The position numbers and the translations under genes were made by a program. The notes beneath the pieces were generated by a model, which did not search any database, was not told where the DNA came from, and saw nothing but the letters and a program-made list of their open reading frames with translations. Positions 46,387 to 54,487 of a DNA stretch of 64,000 bases are shown here, piece after piece. Each line of letters begins with the position of its first letter. Within the stretch, counting starts at the first letter, position 1. Source of the stretch: Streptomyces sp. IMTB 2501 (GTDB lineage: Bacteria > Actinomycetota > Actinomycetes > Streptomycetales > Streptomycetaceae); contig NZ_MQUS01000022.1 of NCBI RefSeq assembly GCF_001953885.1, forward strand, positions 62,001 to 126,000, in the 5' to 3' direction.

Positions 46387-47274
46387 TCAGCTCTGGTGGC
46401 GGTAGTAGGTGATGTCGTCCGTGGTGGCGTAGTTGCCGTGGTCGACGTCGATGACGGTGAACACCGCGATGTCGCCGGTCCTCGTGTCGCGCAGGCAGAA
46501 GGTGCTGCCCGGTGGGACCTGGCGGAAGTGCAGCCAGCCCTTGGCCGGGTGGTGAGTGGCCTTGGCGGCGCACTGCCCGGCGCTCGGCACGGTCTTGCCG
46601 GGTACGACGTACGCGTCGGTGAGTGGCTGGAGTTCGAAAGCGCCGTCGCCGTCGCCCCCGGCGTCCGTGCTGGCGCTCCAGGGGGTCTCCGAGCCGCTGA
46701 CCGTACCTGCGCGCAGGTCGAAGGCGTAGTTGTAGTTCTTCAAGGACAGCGACCGGTGTCCATAGACCAGGGTGTAGCCGTCCGACGACGGGGTCGGCCC
46801 TGCGCCGGAGGTCCGAGCCGTGCCGGGCACTGGCGAGGTCGCCGAGGCCGCCGCTGCGCCACTGTGTCCGGACCTGGGTGTCACGACCCCGTACACCACC
46901 GCGCTCACTGCGGCCGTGACGGCCACCGAGAGCACGGCTGTCGTCACCCGGTCCCGGGTACGCGACCGGCGTGTGGTGAACGGCTCCGGGTCGCGGTCGG
47001 GTGGATCCGCGTCCGGGGGCATGGTCCCGGAGTCGTCATCCTGGTCGTCACCCGGACCGGCGGGCGGCTGGGAAGGAGTGTGGCCGGCCCATGGCGACAG
47101 GGCCTTGTCCACCGCGCTGGAGGCCGCTGCGGCGAAGGCGACGGCAACCGCCCACCGGTTGGCCGCGTCGTGCGCCAGCCATAACCCGGTCAGCGCGTAC
47201 ACCCCGGCCAGCGCGGCGGCGAAGGTAGCGATGGTCGCGAGGAGTACGACCGCTCTCCGGCGTCCTAAGTTCAC
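46387..47274 (-). CDS. Two-helix membrane protein of unknown function, 295 aa
   Basis: From GTG 47274 (after GGGGGAG): two N-terminal membrane helices (AVVLLATIATFAAALAGVYA, WAVAVAFAAAASSAV). A charged, Pro/Asp-rich cytosolic linker follows, then a third helix (VTTAVLSVAVTAAVSAVVYG). An extracytoplasmic domain of about 150 aa ends the protein (GYTLVYGHRSLSLKNYNYAF ... STFCLRDTRTGDIAVFTVID). The outer domain has two Cys. Similar short exported domains occur in Streptomyces proteins of unknown function. Single gene. Confidence 0.7.
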   Translation of the reverse strand: MNLGRRRAVVLLATIATFAAALAGVYALTGLWLAHDAANRWAVAVAFAAAASSAVDKALSPWAGHTPSQPPAGPGDDQDDDSGTMPPDADPPDRDPEPFTTRRSRTRDRVTTAVLSVAVTAAVSAVVYGVVTPRSGHSGAAAASATSPVPGTARTSGAGPTPSSDGYTLVYGHRSLSLKNYNYAFDLRAGTVSGSETPWSASTDAGGDGDGAFELQPLTDAYVVPGKTVPSAGQCAAKATHHPAKGWLHFRQVPPGSTFCLRDTRTGDIAVFTVIDVDHGNYATTDDITYYRHQS

Positions 47275-47624
47275 ATCCGCTCCCCCAGCCGCCCTGTGGC
47301 CCATCTAGCTTGGCATGGAACGGACATGCCGGGGAGGGGGGCGTCAACGACTCGGGCGAGAACTAGGGCATGTGTGATGTCGTGATCAATTGGCTGCCGG
47401 CAAGAGATCTCCGACTCAGATCATCGAGGCGCGGAGGTCCAGGCCGGCGAGGTGGCTTTCTGGCGTCTTGTCGAGGCGTGTGACGGTGCCGCGCAAGTCT
47501 CCACGCGGTCGAGTGGACCCTCGCTCACCAGCGCTGCAGGTTAGGAATAGATGCGCCGAACAGGAGGAACTCACGGGAGTCCGGACAGACCTCTGAGACG
47601 ACCGAACCGACGAACCGAGCGCCG
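47275..47624. other. No gene recognised
   Basis: Intergenic. Frames are short; no repeats or boxes that I trust. Confidence 0.3.
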
Positions 47625-48281
47625 TCAGGGCCGTTCCTGCCGAGCCTGCTTTTCCAAGGCGACGTGTCGGCCGACATCACTCGGGGATGGTGCGGGCGCC
47701 GGCAGGGGAGGAGCGCCCTCGGGACGGAGTCCGTGCAGGTAGATGGCGATGTGCCGGGCGGCGAGGGCCGCGCCCGTCTCTCGTGGCAGGTGCGGCATCG
47801 GGCGGCAGGCCATGGCGGCAGCGGTGATCAGGTCTTCCGCGGTGATGTCGTCCCGTAGGACGCCCGCGGCGCGGCCGGCCGCGAGGATGTCATTCAGGGC
47901 GTCGAGGATGGCGTGCTGGAGCTGCTGGACCCGCGGATCATGGAGAACGGGGCCGCCGGCCAGCGGGAGGACGAGGCGCTCCCGCTGTTCGATCACATGC
48001 CGGAACAGCCGGTCCAATGCTCCGGCGGGATCCGACAGTTCCTCAAGGGCCGATTCCGCCGCTGCCAGACAGATGCCGAAGCCGTCGATGACGACCTGTC
48101 GGATCAGCGCGTCACGGTCGGGGAAACGGCGGTACAGGGTGCCCGCGCCCACTCCGGCGCGGTGCGCGATGTCGTCGAGGGCGACCGCTGTGCCCTGTTC
48201 TCGGAAGAGTTCGCAGGCGGCGGCGAGGATCCTCTCGCGGTTGCGTCGGGCATCGGCTCGCAGGGGCGGCTCACTGGTCAC
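47625..48281 (-). CDS. TetR-family regulator divergent from a cupin gene
   Basis: This is a 218-aa regulator from GTG 48281. HTH: RERILAAACELFREQGTAVA, LDDIAHRAGVGAGTLYRRFP, DRDALIRQVV (about 14-62). The C-terminal domain is typical of the SCO-type TetR_C_7/13 group. A 28-bp near-perfect palindrome lies between it and the cupin gene. It very likely represses both. Confidence 0.9.
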   Translation of the reverse strand: MTSEPPLRADARRNRERILAAACELFREQGTAVALDDIAHRAGVGAGTLYRRFPDRDALIRQVVIDGFGICLAAAESALEELSDPAGALDRLFRHVIEQRERLVLPLAGGPVLHDPRVQQLQHAILDALNDILAAGRAAGVLRDDITAEDLITAAAMACRPMPHLPRETGAALAARHIAIYLHGLRPEGAPPLPAPAPSPSDVGRHVALEKQARQERP

Positions 48282-48303
48282 GCGACGATCGTAGGCGGTG
48301 AGC

Positions 48304-48331
48304 CCTATCCGGAGAATTTTCTCCGCATAGG
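48304..48331. promoter_or_regulatory. 28-bp palindromic operator between tetR and cupin genes
   Basis: The 13-base arms CCTATCCGGAGAA and TTCTCCGCATAGG match in 12 of 13 positions around a TT centre. It is 22 bases from the TetR start and 60 from the cupin start, placed to cover both promoters. Confidence 0.75.
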
Positions 48332-48391
48332 GCATAGGCTGGGGACCGCTACTCGGCGTGGCCTCATGCGGCCGACAAGGAGGAATCGCCC

Positions 48392-48910
48392 ATGTCCGCT
48401 GACCGTTTCATTCTGCTGAAGCACGGGGAGACACGGCAGACCCGGATCCCATTGCCGCCCGGCTTCGGAGTCAAGGTCGCCACCGACGACAGCGAAGGTC
48501 GGCTGGCAGTCCTGGAGAACCGGCTGGACGTTGACATCCCGCCCCATGTCCACGAGCTGATGGACGAGTTCGTCTATGTGCTGGAAGGCGAGATGGAGAT
48601 CGACTTCCAGGGCACGACTCACCGGCTGACACCCGGCATGTGCGCTCTCCTGCCGCACGGCATACCCCACGCCATGCGCAACGCGTCCCAACCGCCCGCT
48701 CGGGCACTGCAGATCTCCACGCCGGGCGGCTGGGACCAGTTCTTGGAGGATCTCTTCGCAGCCGGACCCGCCGCCAGGACCGCCGAGGGCGCGATGGACC
48801 TGGAGAAGGTCAACGTCATCGGCGAGCGCTACGGCATGCGGTACACCAAGGGCACGATGGCCTTGGACCAGGGACTGTCCGACGAGTCGCGTGACTGCGG
48901 AGCGTGCTGA
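48392..48910 (+). CDS. Cupin-domain protein
   Basis: This is a 172-aa single cupin. Motif 1 is IPPHVHELMDEFVYVLEGEM (two His and Glu as metal ligands) and motif 2 is MCALLPHGIPHAMRNAS (third His). The tail has a C-x2-C-like end (CGAC). Related proteins are quercetin-dioxygenase-like or simple small-molecule binders; the reaction cannot be assigned. AAGGAGGA precedes the ATG. It is controlled by the divergent TetR through the 28-bp operator. Confidence 0.88.
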   Translation: MSADRFILLKHGETRQTRIPLPPGFGVKVATDDSEGRLAVLENRLDVDIPPHVHELMDEFVYVLEGEMEIDFQGTTHRLTPGMCALLPHGIPHAMRNASQPPARALQISTPGGWDQFLEDLFAAGPAARTAEGAMDLEKVNVIGERYGMRYTKGTMALDQGLSDESRDCGAC

Positions 48911-48930
48911 TCGTTCCGGTCGGCGTGGGC

Positions 48931-49834
48931 GGGGTGATTTACCGAATGAGGAATGGGCTCGGCTTGGGCCGTGCTTGCCGAAGAACGTCGGCCGGGGCGG
49001 GCGTTGGAAGAACCATCGTGAGGTGATCACGGGATCCTGTTCCGCCTGAGGACCGGTATCCCCTGGCGGGATCTGCCGTCTCGATTCGGGAGGTGGAAGA
49101 CGGTATACGGCAGGCATCGCCGCTGGCCGGCGGATGGAACGTGGGGCAGGGTTCTGCGGGCCGTCCAGGCCGATGCCGACGCGGAGAGTGGCATCGGCTG
49201 AAAGATGGTGAGCGTGGACTCGACCGTGTGTGGCGTGCTCACCAGCAGGCCGCCGGCGCACGCAAGCAGGCGCCGCGGAAGCCCGGCAAGCGCACGCGGG
49301 CCCGCCCAGCACCGTCCGGATGAAGGCCTCGGCCGCTCACGCGGCGGGCTGACAACGTAGATCCACTTGACTGGTGCAGGCGGGCTGTGGCCGTTGGCCA
49401 TGCTGGTCACGCCCGGACAATGGGGCGGCGTCCCGCAGATGATTCCGGTCCTGGAATGCGTTCGCGTGCCCCGTCCGGCCGACGGCCATCGCCGCACTCG
49501 TCCGGACCACCTGAGCGGCGACAGAGCTTACTCATCACGCCACAACCGCCGTTACCTGCGGCGTCGGCAGATCAAGCACACCATCCCCGAACGCCGTGAT
49601 CAGCGGGTCCATCGCAGTCGCCGTGGCCGTAACGGTGCTAGGCCCACCGGCTTTGACCCGGCACGCCATGCCCGCAGGAACGAAGTCGAGCGGCTGATCG
49701 ACCGGCTGAAGATCTTCCGGGCCGTGGCCACGTGCTTTGACAAGAGGGCGTTCGTCTTTCACGCCACCGTGACCGTTGCCGCCGTGCGCCTTTGGCTCCG
49801 GCCCCTGACTAGCCGTCCACCAACGCGGACACCA
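48931..49834 (+). pseudogene. IS5-family transposase remnant, nearly full span
   Basis: In order and in mixed frames: DLPNEEWARLGPCLPK, ILFRLRTGIPWRDLPSRFGR, MVSVDSTVC (first Asp), GRSRGGLT, PRPADGHRRTRPDHLSGDRA (second Asp), RNEVERLIDRLKIFRAVATC (Glu), FDKRAFVFHATVT. Several stops and shifts break it. It ends in the 3' end of the TetR gene, overlapping its stop. Confidence 0.8.
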
Positions 49835-50393
49835 GGCGCGCCATAGGGGCCCGTGGGTCAGGTGTGCCCGGCCAGCTCGTCATCAGGAGGTGGTGGGCGG
49901 TGCCGACGATGGCGAGGGCCACCGTGCACGGATCGACGGTCTCCGTCACCCGGCCAAGCCCCTGCTCGGCCTTCAGATAGCCGGTGATGGCCTCCTGGAT
50001 CGCACTGAAACCGGGTGCCCCGCCTTCCAGGGCCTCACGGATACGCAGTGCGGCGGCGGGGCGGGTCATGGCGAGGCCCGAGATGGCGGGGCCACCGGAG
50101 TCGAACAGTGCGAGGGCGACGGCCTCGAGGTTCCGTGCCACCGTGCCCTGCCCGGCGAGCCCCGAAAGTGCCTGTGCCTTCGCCGCCGTCCGCGCGAACC
50201 GGTCGAGGCAGAGCTCGGCCACGAACTCGTCGAACCCCGCGAAGTGCGCATGCAACAGCCCCTTGGCACAGCCCGCTTCAGTCGTGACGGACCGGCTGGT
50301 GAGTGCGCCGGGCCCGTCCCTTTCCACGACGCGCTCGGCGGCCGCGAACAGCCGCTCGCGTACGTCCGGCGTCGCCACTCCACGCGGTGACAT
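49809..50393 (-). CDS. TetR-family regulator divergent from a methyltransferase
   Basis: This is a 194-aa regulator from ATG 50393 (GAGAGG before it). HTH: VRERLFAAAERVVERDGPGA, LTSRSVTTEAGCAKGLLHAH, FAGFDEFVAELCLDR (about 10-60). Two copies of a 14-bp operator half lie in the divergent promoter. It most likely controls the methyltransferase and itself. Its 3' end overlaps IS5 debris slightly, but the frame is intact. Confidence 0.9.
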   Translation of the reverse strand: MSPRGVATPDVRERLFAAAERVVERDGPGALTSRSVTTEAGCAKGLLHAHFAGFDEFVAELCLDRFARTAAKAQALSGLAGQGTVARNLEAVALALFDSGGPAISGLAMTRPAAALRIREALEGGAPGFSAIQEAITGYLKAEQGLGRVTETVDPCTVALAIVGTAHHLLMTSWPGTPDPRAPMARLVSALVDG

Positions 50394-50467
50394 GGGCCTC
50401 TCTTCCGTTCCGCCTCCGCCGCCCTGAAAGGGGCACAGCCCCTGGATGGTAGCGGGCATTGCCAGTT

Positions 50468-50502
50468 TGGGCATGCGCCCATACTATTTGGGCGTATGCC
50501 CA
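50468..50502. promoter_or_regulatory. Twin operator in the tetR-methyltransferase promoter
   Basis: TGGGCATGCGCCCA (50468-50481) and TGGGCGTATGCCCA (50489-50502) are near-palindromes, and the pair is also an inverted repeat around TACTATT. This looks like a two-dimer TetR site. It lies 30 bases before the methyltransferase start. Confidence 0.7.
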
Positions 50503-50531
50503 TTCTCCGCCGTCCACCACAGGAGGCACCC

Positions 50532-51398
50532 GTGCCGGACATCATCAACATCGAGCAGGCACAGGCATGGAACGGCCCCGAAGGAGCCCACTGGGCCCGC
50601 AACCAGGACCGCTGGAACGCCGTGAACGAGGGGTTCAACGAGCCGCTCCTCGACGCCGCCGCAATCACCCGGCATCACCGGACCCTCGACCTCGGCTGCG
50701 GCTCCGGGCAGACCACACGCCTCGCCGCGCTCCGGGCGCCCCAAGGGCGCGCGCTGGGCCTCGACCTGTCCGGCCCGATGCTGGCCGAGGCACAGGCCTG
50801 CGCGGAGCGGGAGGGCATCGCCAACGTCTCTTTCACACAAGGCGACGCGCAGGCATACCCCTTTGAGGCGGGTGCGTTCGACGCGGCGATCAGCCGCTAC
50901 GGCGTGATGTTCTTCGCCGACCCCGTAGCGGCCTTCGGCAACGTCGCCCAGGCACTGAGGCCCGGCGGGCGTCTGGCGTTCGTCTGCCCGGCCGATGCCA
51001 CGCTCAACGAGTGGGTGGCGGCGATGGCATCACTGCGCGACTTTCTGCCGGTCGGCGACTTCGGGCAGCCCGGGCTGCCCGGCATGTTCTCGCTGGCCGC
51101 CCCGGACCACATCCGCGACGTCCTCACCGCGGCCGGCTTCACCAACATCACCGTCAACCAGGCGCAGGCGTACGGAGCGTGGGGGCACGGAGCCGAGGAC
51201 GCGGCGGAGTTCCTGCTGGCAACGGGACCCGGTCGCCATCTGATGGAGCAGGCCGACGCAACCGCACAGGCCCGCGCCCGCCGCACCCTGACGGACCATC
51301 TGCACGACCACGAGGCGGCGGACGGCACCGTCCGGCTGCGCAGCACGGCGTGGCTGGTCACGGCGGACCGCCCGGCCAACCCGTCGGACAGGCCTTAG
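50532..51398 (+). CDS. Class I SAM-dependent methyltransferase
   Basis: This is a 288-aa enzyme. Motif I LDLGCGSGQTTRLAAL (about 50-65), motif II acidic LGLDLSGPMLAEAQ, then FTQGDAQAYPFEAGAFDAAI and the post-motif ALRPGGRLAFVCP. The layout is that of UbiE/Coq5-like small-molecule methyltransferases. The substrate is unknown. GTG 50532 is preferred (AGGAGG before it); the earlier ATG 50496 lies inside the operator. It is under the divergent TetR. Confidence 0.9.
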   Translation: MPDIINIEQAQAWNGPEGAHWARNQDRWNAVNEGFNEPLLDAAAITRHHRTLDLGCGSGQTTRLAALRAPQGRALGLDLSGPMLAEAQACAEREGIANVSFTQGDAQAYPFEAGAFDAAISRYGVMFFADPVAAFGNVAQALRPGGRLAFVCPADATLNEWVAAMASLRDFLPVGDFGQPGLPGMFSLAAPDHIRDVLTAAGFTNITVNQAQAYGAWGHGAEDAAEFLLATGPGRHLMEQADATAQARARRTLTDHLHDHEAADGTVRLRSTAWLVTADRPANPSDRP

Positions 51399-51490
51399 GT
51401 GTATTGACCCGAAGCATTGTTCACACGGCTGATGGGTGGCCGGGCGCCGAGTACTCCACCGCGCGCAGTGTCACGCACATCTGCTCAGCG

Positions 51491-51817
51491 ATGTGCCGGT
51501 TGGTCGTCCTTTGGGCTGCGGCCAGCGTTCCCGCCGAGCCGATCCCCGACCACGTCAAGAGGGGTCAGTTCGAGGTCAGCGGTATCGTCAAGACGGGCGA
51601 CGACGAGCGCGAGCGCGGCACACGACGGGCCGCACCTCTGCGCATCGACGGCAGCAGGGGCGACTGGGACGAGATCGAGGAACTCAGGCTGGCCGACGTG
51701 CTCACCGAGGACGCGTTCGAGGACCACTTCATCGACGACATCATCGTGGCGGACATCGGCGAAGGCACCGACGGATGGGAATTCCCCGGTGCCTCGTACT
51801 TGGTCGAGCTCAGGTAA
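51491..51817 (+). CDS. Hypothetical protein or C-terminal fragment
   Basis: The text FEVSGIVKTGDDERERGTRR, WDEIEELRLADVLTEDAFED, DIIVADIGEGTDGWEFPGAS has good codon bias and a clean stop. No strong ribosome binding site lies near ATG 51491, so it may be the 3' end of a larger lost gene. No family recognised. Confidence 0.4.
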   Translation: MCRLVVLWAAASVPAEPIPDHVKRGQFEVSGIVKTGDDERERGTRRAAPLRIDGSRGDWDEIEELRLADVLTEDAFEDHFIDDIIVADIGEGTDGWEFPGASYLVELR

Positions 51818-52273
51818 CAGATCCCGCCGGACCGCCGCGCCGACTCCTGGTCGTACCGTGTGAGGGGTAGCTCTTGCGGGCAGACGCACGGACGTCGTGA
51901 CGGGTTGGGTGCTGGACCCCGAACGGTGATCAAACCGACCGGGGGCATCGAGGCTTTCTCGGTGAAGATCATTTTGTGCCGTTGAGAACGAGTGTGACGC
52001 GGGCTGTGTCGTCGATTCTGCTGGGACAGAGGGTGGCGTGCTTGAGGGTTTTCCGGCGTTCCTTCAGTTCCGCGCGGTCCGCTCGCCGCGTGTCCTTGCG
52101 TGTCTGATCTGCGCATTCGTGGCGCGGTTCGTTGGTCCGGGGCGGTCTCGGTGCGGACTTTGGTGCCTTGTTCCTGGACCGGCAGAACCCCTCGGCAAGG
52201 TTCGTCGTCCCAGGTTGGGAAGGAACTTTCGGGTTTCCGCCTCGACAACTGCCGCCCAACCGAAACGGCGAGG
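51818..52273. other. No gene recognised
   Basis: Only broken frames. A minus-strand frame with RADRAELKERRKTLKHATLC may be transposon debris, but I cannot name it. Confidence 0.3.
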
Positions 52274-52837
52274 TCAGAGGTTGGGGTTGATCGGCGTGCT
52301 GCTGTCGGAGTGGTGCCAGTCGAACCGCTGGTAGATGCTGGCGCTTGCGCCGGGTGTGGAGCCCATGAGGTGGTATGAGCCGCGAGGTCCCGGCATGCCT
52401 GTGGCGAGAAGGCATGCGTTGGCGGAGTTGCAGAGGCTGTGGTCCCAGCCGAGTGTCCAGCGCTGGTTCGGGTCGTTACCGTTGCAGTCGTAGGCGCGGG
52501 CGTCGGGTCCGTCGCTGGGCCCATTGGCGACGTGGGCCCACAGGCATCGGCCGTCGTTCGTGCTGTGGATGAGGCCGTCCTGGCCCCAGAACCAGAACTG
52601 GTTCCACGTGCCCATGCACGGTTTGATGACGACCGGCCGGCCGTTGCCGTTGATTTGCCGGTACTCGTCCATGCAGAAGTAGGTTCCGTTGTCGGACGGC
52701 GGCTTGTAGAGGGCGGCGAGGAACCCGTAGGCGTAGGGCTGCGGGTTGGCCGGGTCCGCGTGTGCGGCGGTGGGCACGGCGAAGCCCAGGCCAAGTGCGA
52801 GGGCCAGGGGTACGAGGATCCTTCTGATGCGCTTCAC
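52274..52837 (-). CDS. Secreted ricin-fold (beta-trefoil) protein, 187 aa
   Basis: GTG 52837 follows AAAGGAAG. The signal peptide RILVPLALALGLGFAVPTAA ends after AHA. Mature protein: FCMDEYRQINGNGRPVVIKP, WNQFWFWGQDGLIHSTNDGR, CLWAHV, NDPNQRWTLGWDHSLCNSA, then YQRFDWHH. Q-x-W motifs in each lobe mark a ricin-type trefoil with six Cys. No catalytic domain, so it should be a secreted carbohydrate binder. Single gene. Confidence 0.8.
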   Translation of the reverse strand: MKRIRRILVPLALALGLGFAVPTAAHADPANPQPYAYGFLAALYKPPSDNGTYFCMDEYRQINGNGRPVVIKPCMGTWNQFWFWGQDGLIHSTNDGRCLWAHVANGPSDGPDARAYDCNGNDPNQRWTLGWDHSLCNSANACLLATGMPGPRGSYHLMGSTPGASASIYQRFDWHHSDSSTPINPNL

Positions 52838-52964
52838 CAGTTCAACTTCCTTTGCAGGATGCATCGTTGAGTCGAGCGAGCGGCTCGAACGGTAGCCGAA
52901 CAAAGTGGAGGATCACCAGGAACTCTTCACAAATCTCTCGCAGTTCCGGCCAATTGAAGCCAGT

Positions 52965-53330
52965 TCAGAACGGCAGGAATTCCCGGATCCGGAGGGAGTG
53001 ACGGTTGAGCTCGTCACCTCTGCGGACCAGGCGGATACCGGTGGCGATCCGTCCCGGATCATGTCCGGTCCCACGAGGCCGCAACGGCCTGAGAGTGGGG
53101 GAGTACGCGGCGGTCAGCCCCGTGGCATCGGCAAGATCCGCCACCAACCGAGCCCGGTAGGCCGCGCTGTCCAGGAGCGCATGCTGCACACCCGCCGGTA
53201 TGCCTCCATGATCACTTTTCGTAGGCGATCCGCCCCGAGCCGATCCCGAAGGGTCTCAACCTGCCTCAGGTCATGGGAGTGTGAGAACAGCTCAGTAATG
53301 AGGCCTGGATGGGGGAGCGGCGCGTGGCTG
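52965..53330 (-). pseudogene. Unrecognised minus-strand gene remnant
   Basis: Two frames hold coherent helical text: LGADRLRKVIMEAYRRV, then after a shift QHALLDSAAYRARLVADLAD, ATGLTAAYSPTLRPLRPRG, TGIRLVRRGDELNRHSLRIR. It is probably the 3' end of one gene. I cannot name the family. Confidence 0.35.
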
Positions 53331-53559
53331 CGGGGAGCGGTGCGATACCCAGCTGATCCGAGCGCATCGGTGCTTGTCGGTGTGGTTGTGTCAGGTGCCT
53401 TGATCATCGCCGGTATCGGATTCGCCGCCTCGTATGCGGCGGCCGCGAACTGGCCGTCAAGAAGGGCTTCGGAAACTTCTCCTACGTCTTCCCGGTCGGC
53501 ATCGACGCCGGCATCTGTGTCCTCCTGGCCTCGGACCCTCTGCTGACACCTGGAGTCGT

Positions 53560-53893
53560 ATCCCTTTCCCGCTGCTTGGAGCGCGGTGAAGATGTCCTCG
53601 CCCAGGCGCTCGGCCATGCGCGGGTCCTTGGGCCGCAGGATGGTGATCGGCTGGTGGGGTCCGGCTTTGCGGATCGCCTGGGGCGAGCCGAAGCGTTCGA
53701 GCAGCCAGAGCACGGCCGGGTGCTGGACGCGCGGGCCGAGCACCCGCTCCAGCGAGGGATGGATCTGGGTGAGCAGGCCGCGCAGCCGGTTCGCGACCCG
53801 GGTGACCTCGCCCGCCAGGTCGTCGTCGAAGCCCTGATCATGTGCAGCTCGGCGGCGCTTACAGGGCCTGGTGCCACAGTGAAAGCGCACCAA
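53560..53893 (-). pseudogene. IS110-family transposase central fragment
   Basis: Text: EVTRVANRLRGLLTQIHPSL, ERVLGPRVQHPAVLWLLERF, GSPQAIRKAG, ILRPKDPRMAERLGEDIFTA. This is the middle of an IS110 transposase, between the DEDD and Ser-containing domains, both of which are missing. Confidence 0.75.
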
Positions 53894-53895
53894 CC

Positions 53896-54036
53896 ATGTC
53901 CTCGCGTGCGTTCGGCTCCCGTACCAGGGAACTGGTCGGGCTGGCCATGCCCAAGGAGATGATCCTGTCCAACCAGCGCAAGCACTACCCCGGCATCGGA
54001 CTGCTCACCGACGAGGAAAGGGGCGCAGGCGCATGA
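53896..54036 (+). CDS. Short hypothetical protein or fragment, coupled to the next gene
   Basis: The frame reads MSSRAFGSRTRELVGLAMPK, EMILSNQRKHYPGIGLLTDE and stops with TGA overlapping the next ATG (ATGA). It has no start signal of note. It may be the 3' end of a longer gene cut by the IS110 fragment. Function unknown. Confidence 0.4.
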   Translation: MSSRAFGSRTRELVGLAMPKEMILSNQRKHYPGIGLLTDEERGAGA

Positions 54037-54418
54037 GCTCCTTGATGAGCGCGGACGAGATCAGCCACGAGACCAGCATCGTCTGGCTGGAGGACATCGA
54101 CACCCTCGACTACGTCCGCCAGGGCCTGGACCGGCTGCCCACCCGCAGGGGCAAGCCCGCCTACCACCGGGACGGCCCCATGGTCGGTTACGACCTCCTC
54201 GGCCCTGGCGCCAGGGACTCCCGGGCCTCCGATACCTTCCGCCGACGCGTCTTCTGGTTCCTGCCCCACGACCGCGACAGCTGGCCCGGCGACCTCTATG
54301 CCGAAGGCGCCCCGTCGAGGGGGTCGATCCCCGCACCATCGAGGCCCGTGTCAAGGGCTACAAGACCGGGCGCAACGAAGGCGGCCCGCCCCCACCGCTA
54401 TGCAGGAACTCGGCATGA
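54033..54418 (+). pseudogene. Hypothetical protein with a probable frameshift
   Basis: ATG 54033 overlaps the upstream stop by 4 bases and has GAAAGG before it. Text: TSIVWLEDIDTLDYVRQGLD, GPMVGYDLLGPGARDS, FWFLPHDRDSWPGDLYAEGA. Near 54310 a shift gives a better continuation (VEGVDPRTIEARVKGYKTGR) ending at TGA 54416-54418, just before the terminator. Not recognised. It converges with the lanthipeptide operon. Confidence 0.4.
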
Positions 54419-54430
54419 CGCTCCCGCTGT

Positions 54431-54466
54431 GACGTGCTCCCTGGGCTCCAGGCCAGGGAGCACGTC
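54431..54466. terminator. Bidirectional terminator between the lanBC operon and the 54033 gene
   Basis: The perfect 14-bp stem GACGTGCTCCCTGG / CCAGGGAGCACGTC has an 8-base loop. It sits 22 bases past the LanC stop (minus strand) and 13 past the convergent gene. Confidence 0.8.
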
Positions 54467-54487
54467 AAGTCATTCAGGCACAGCGCG

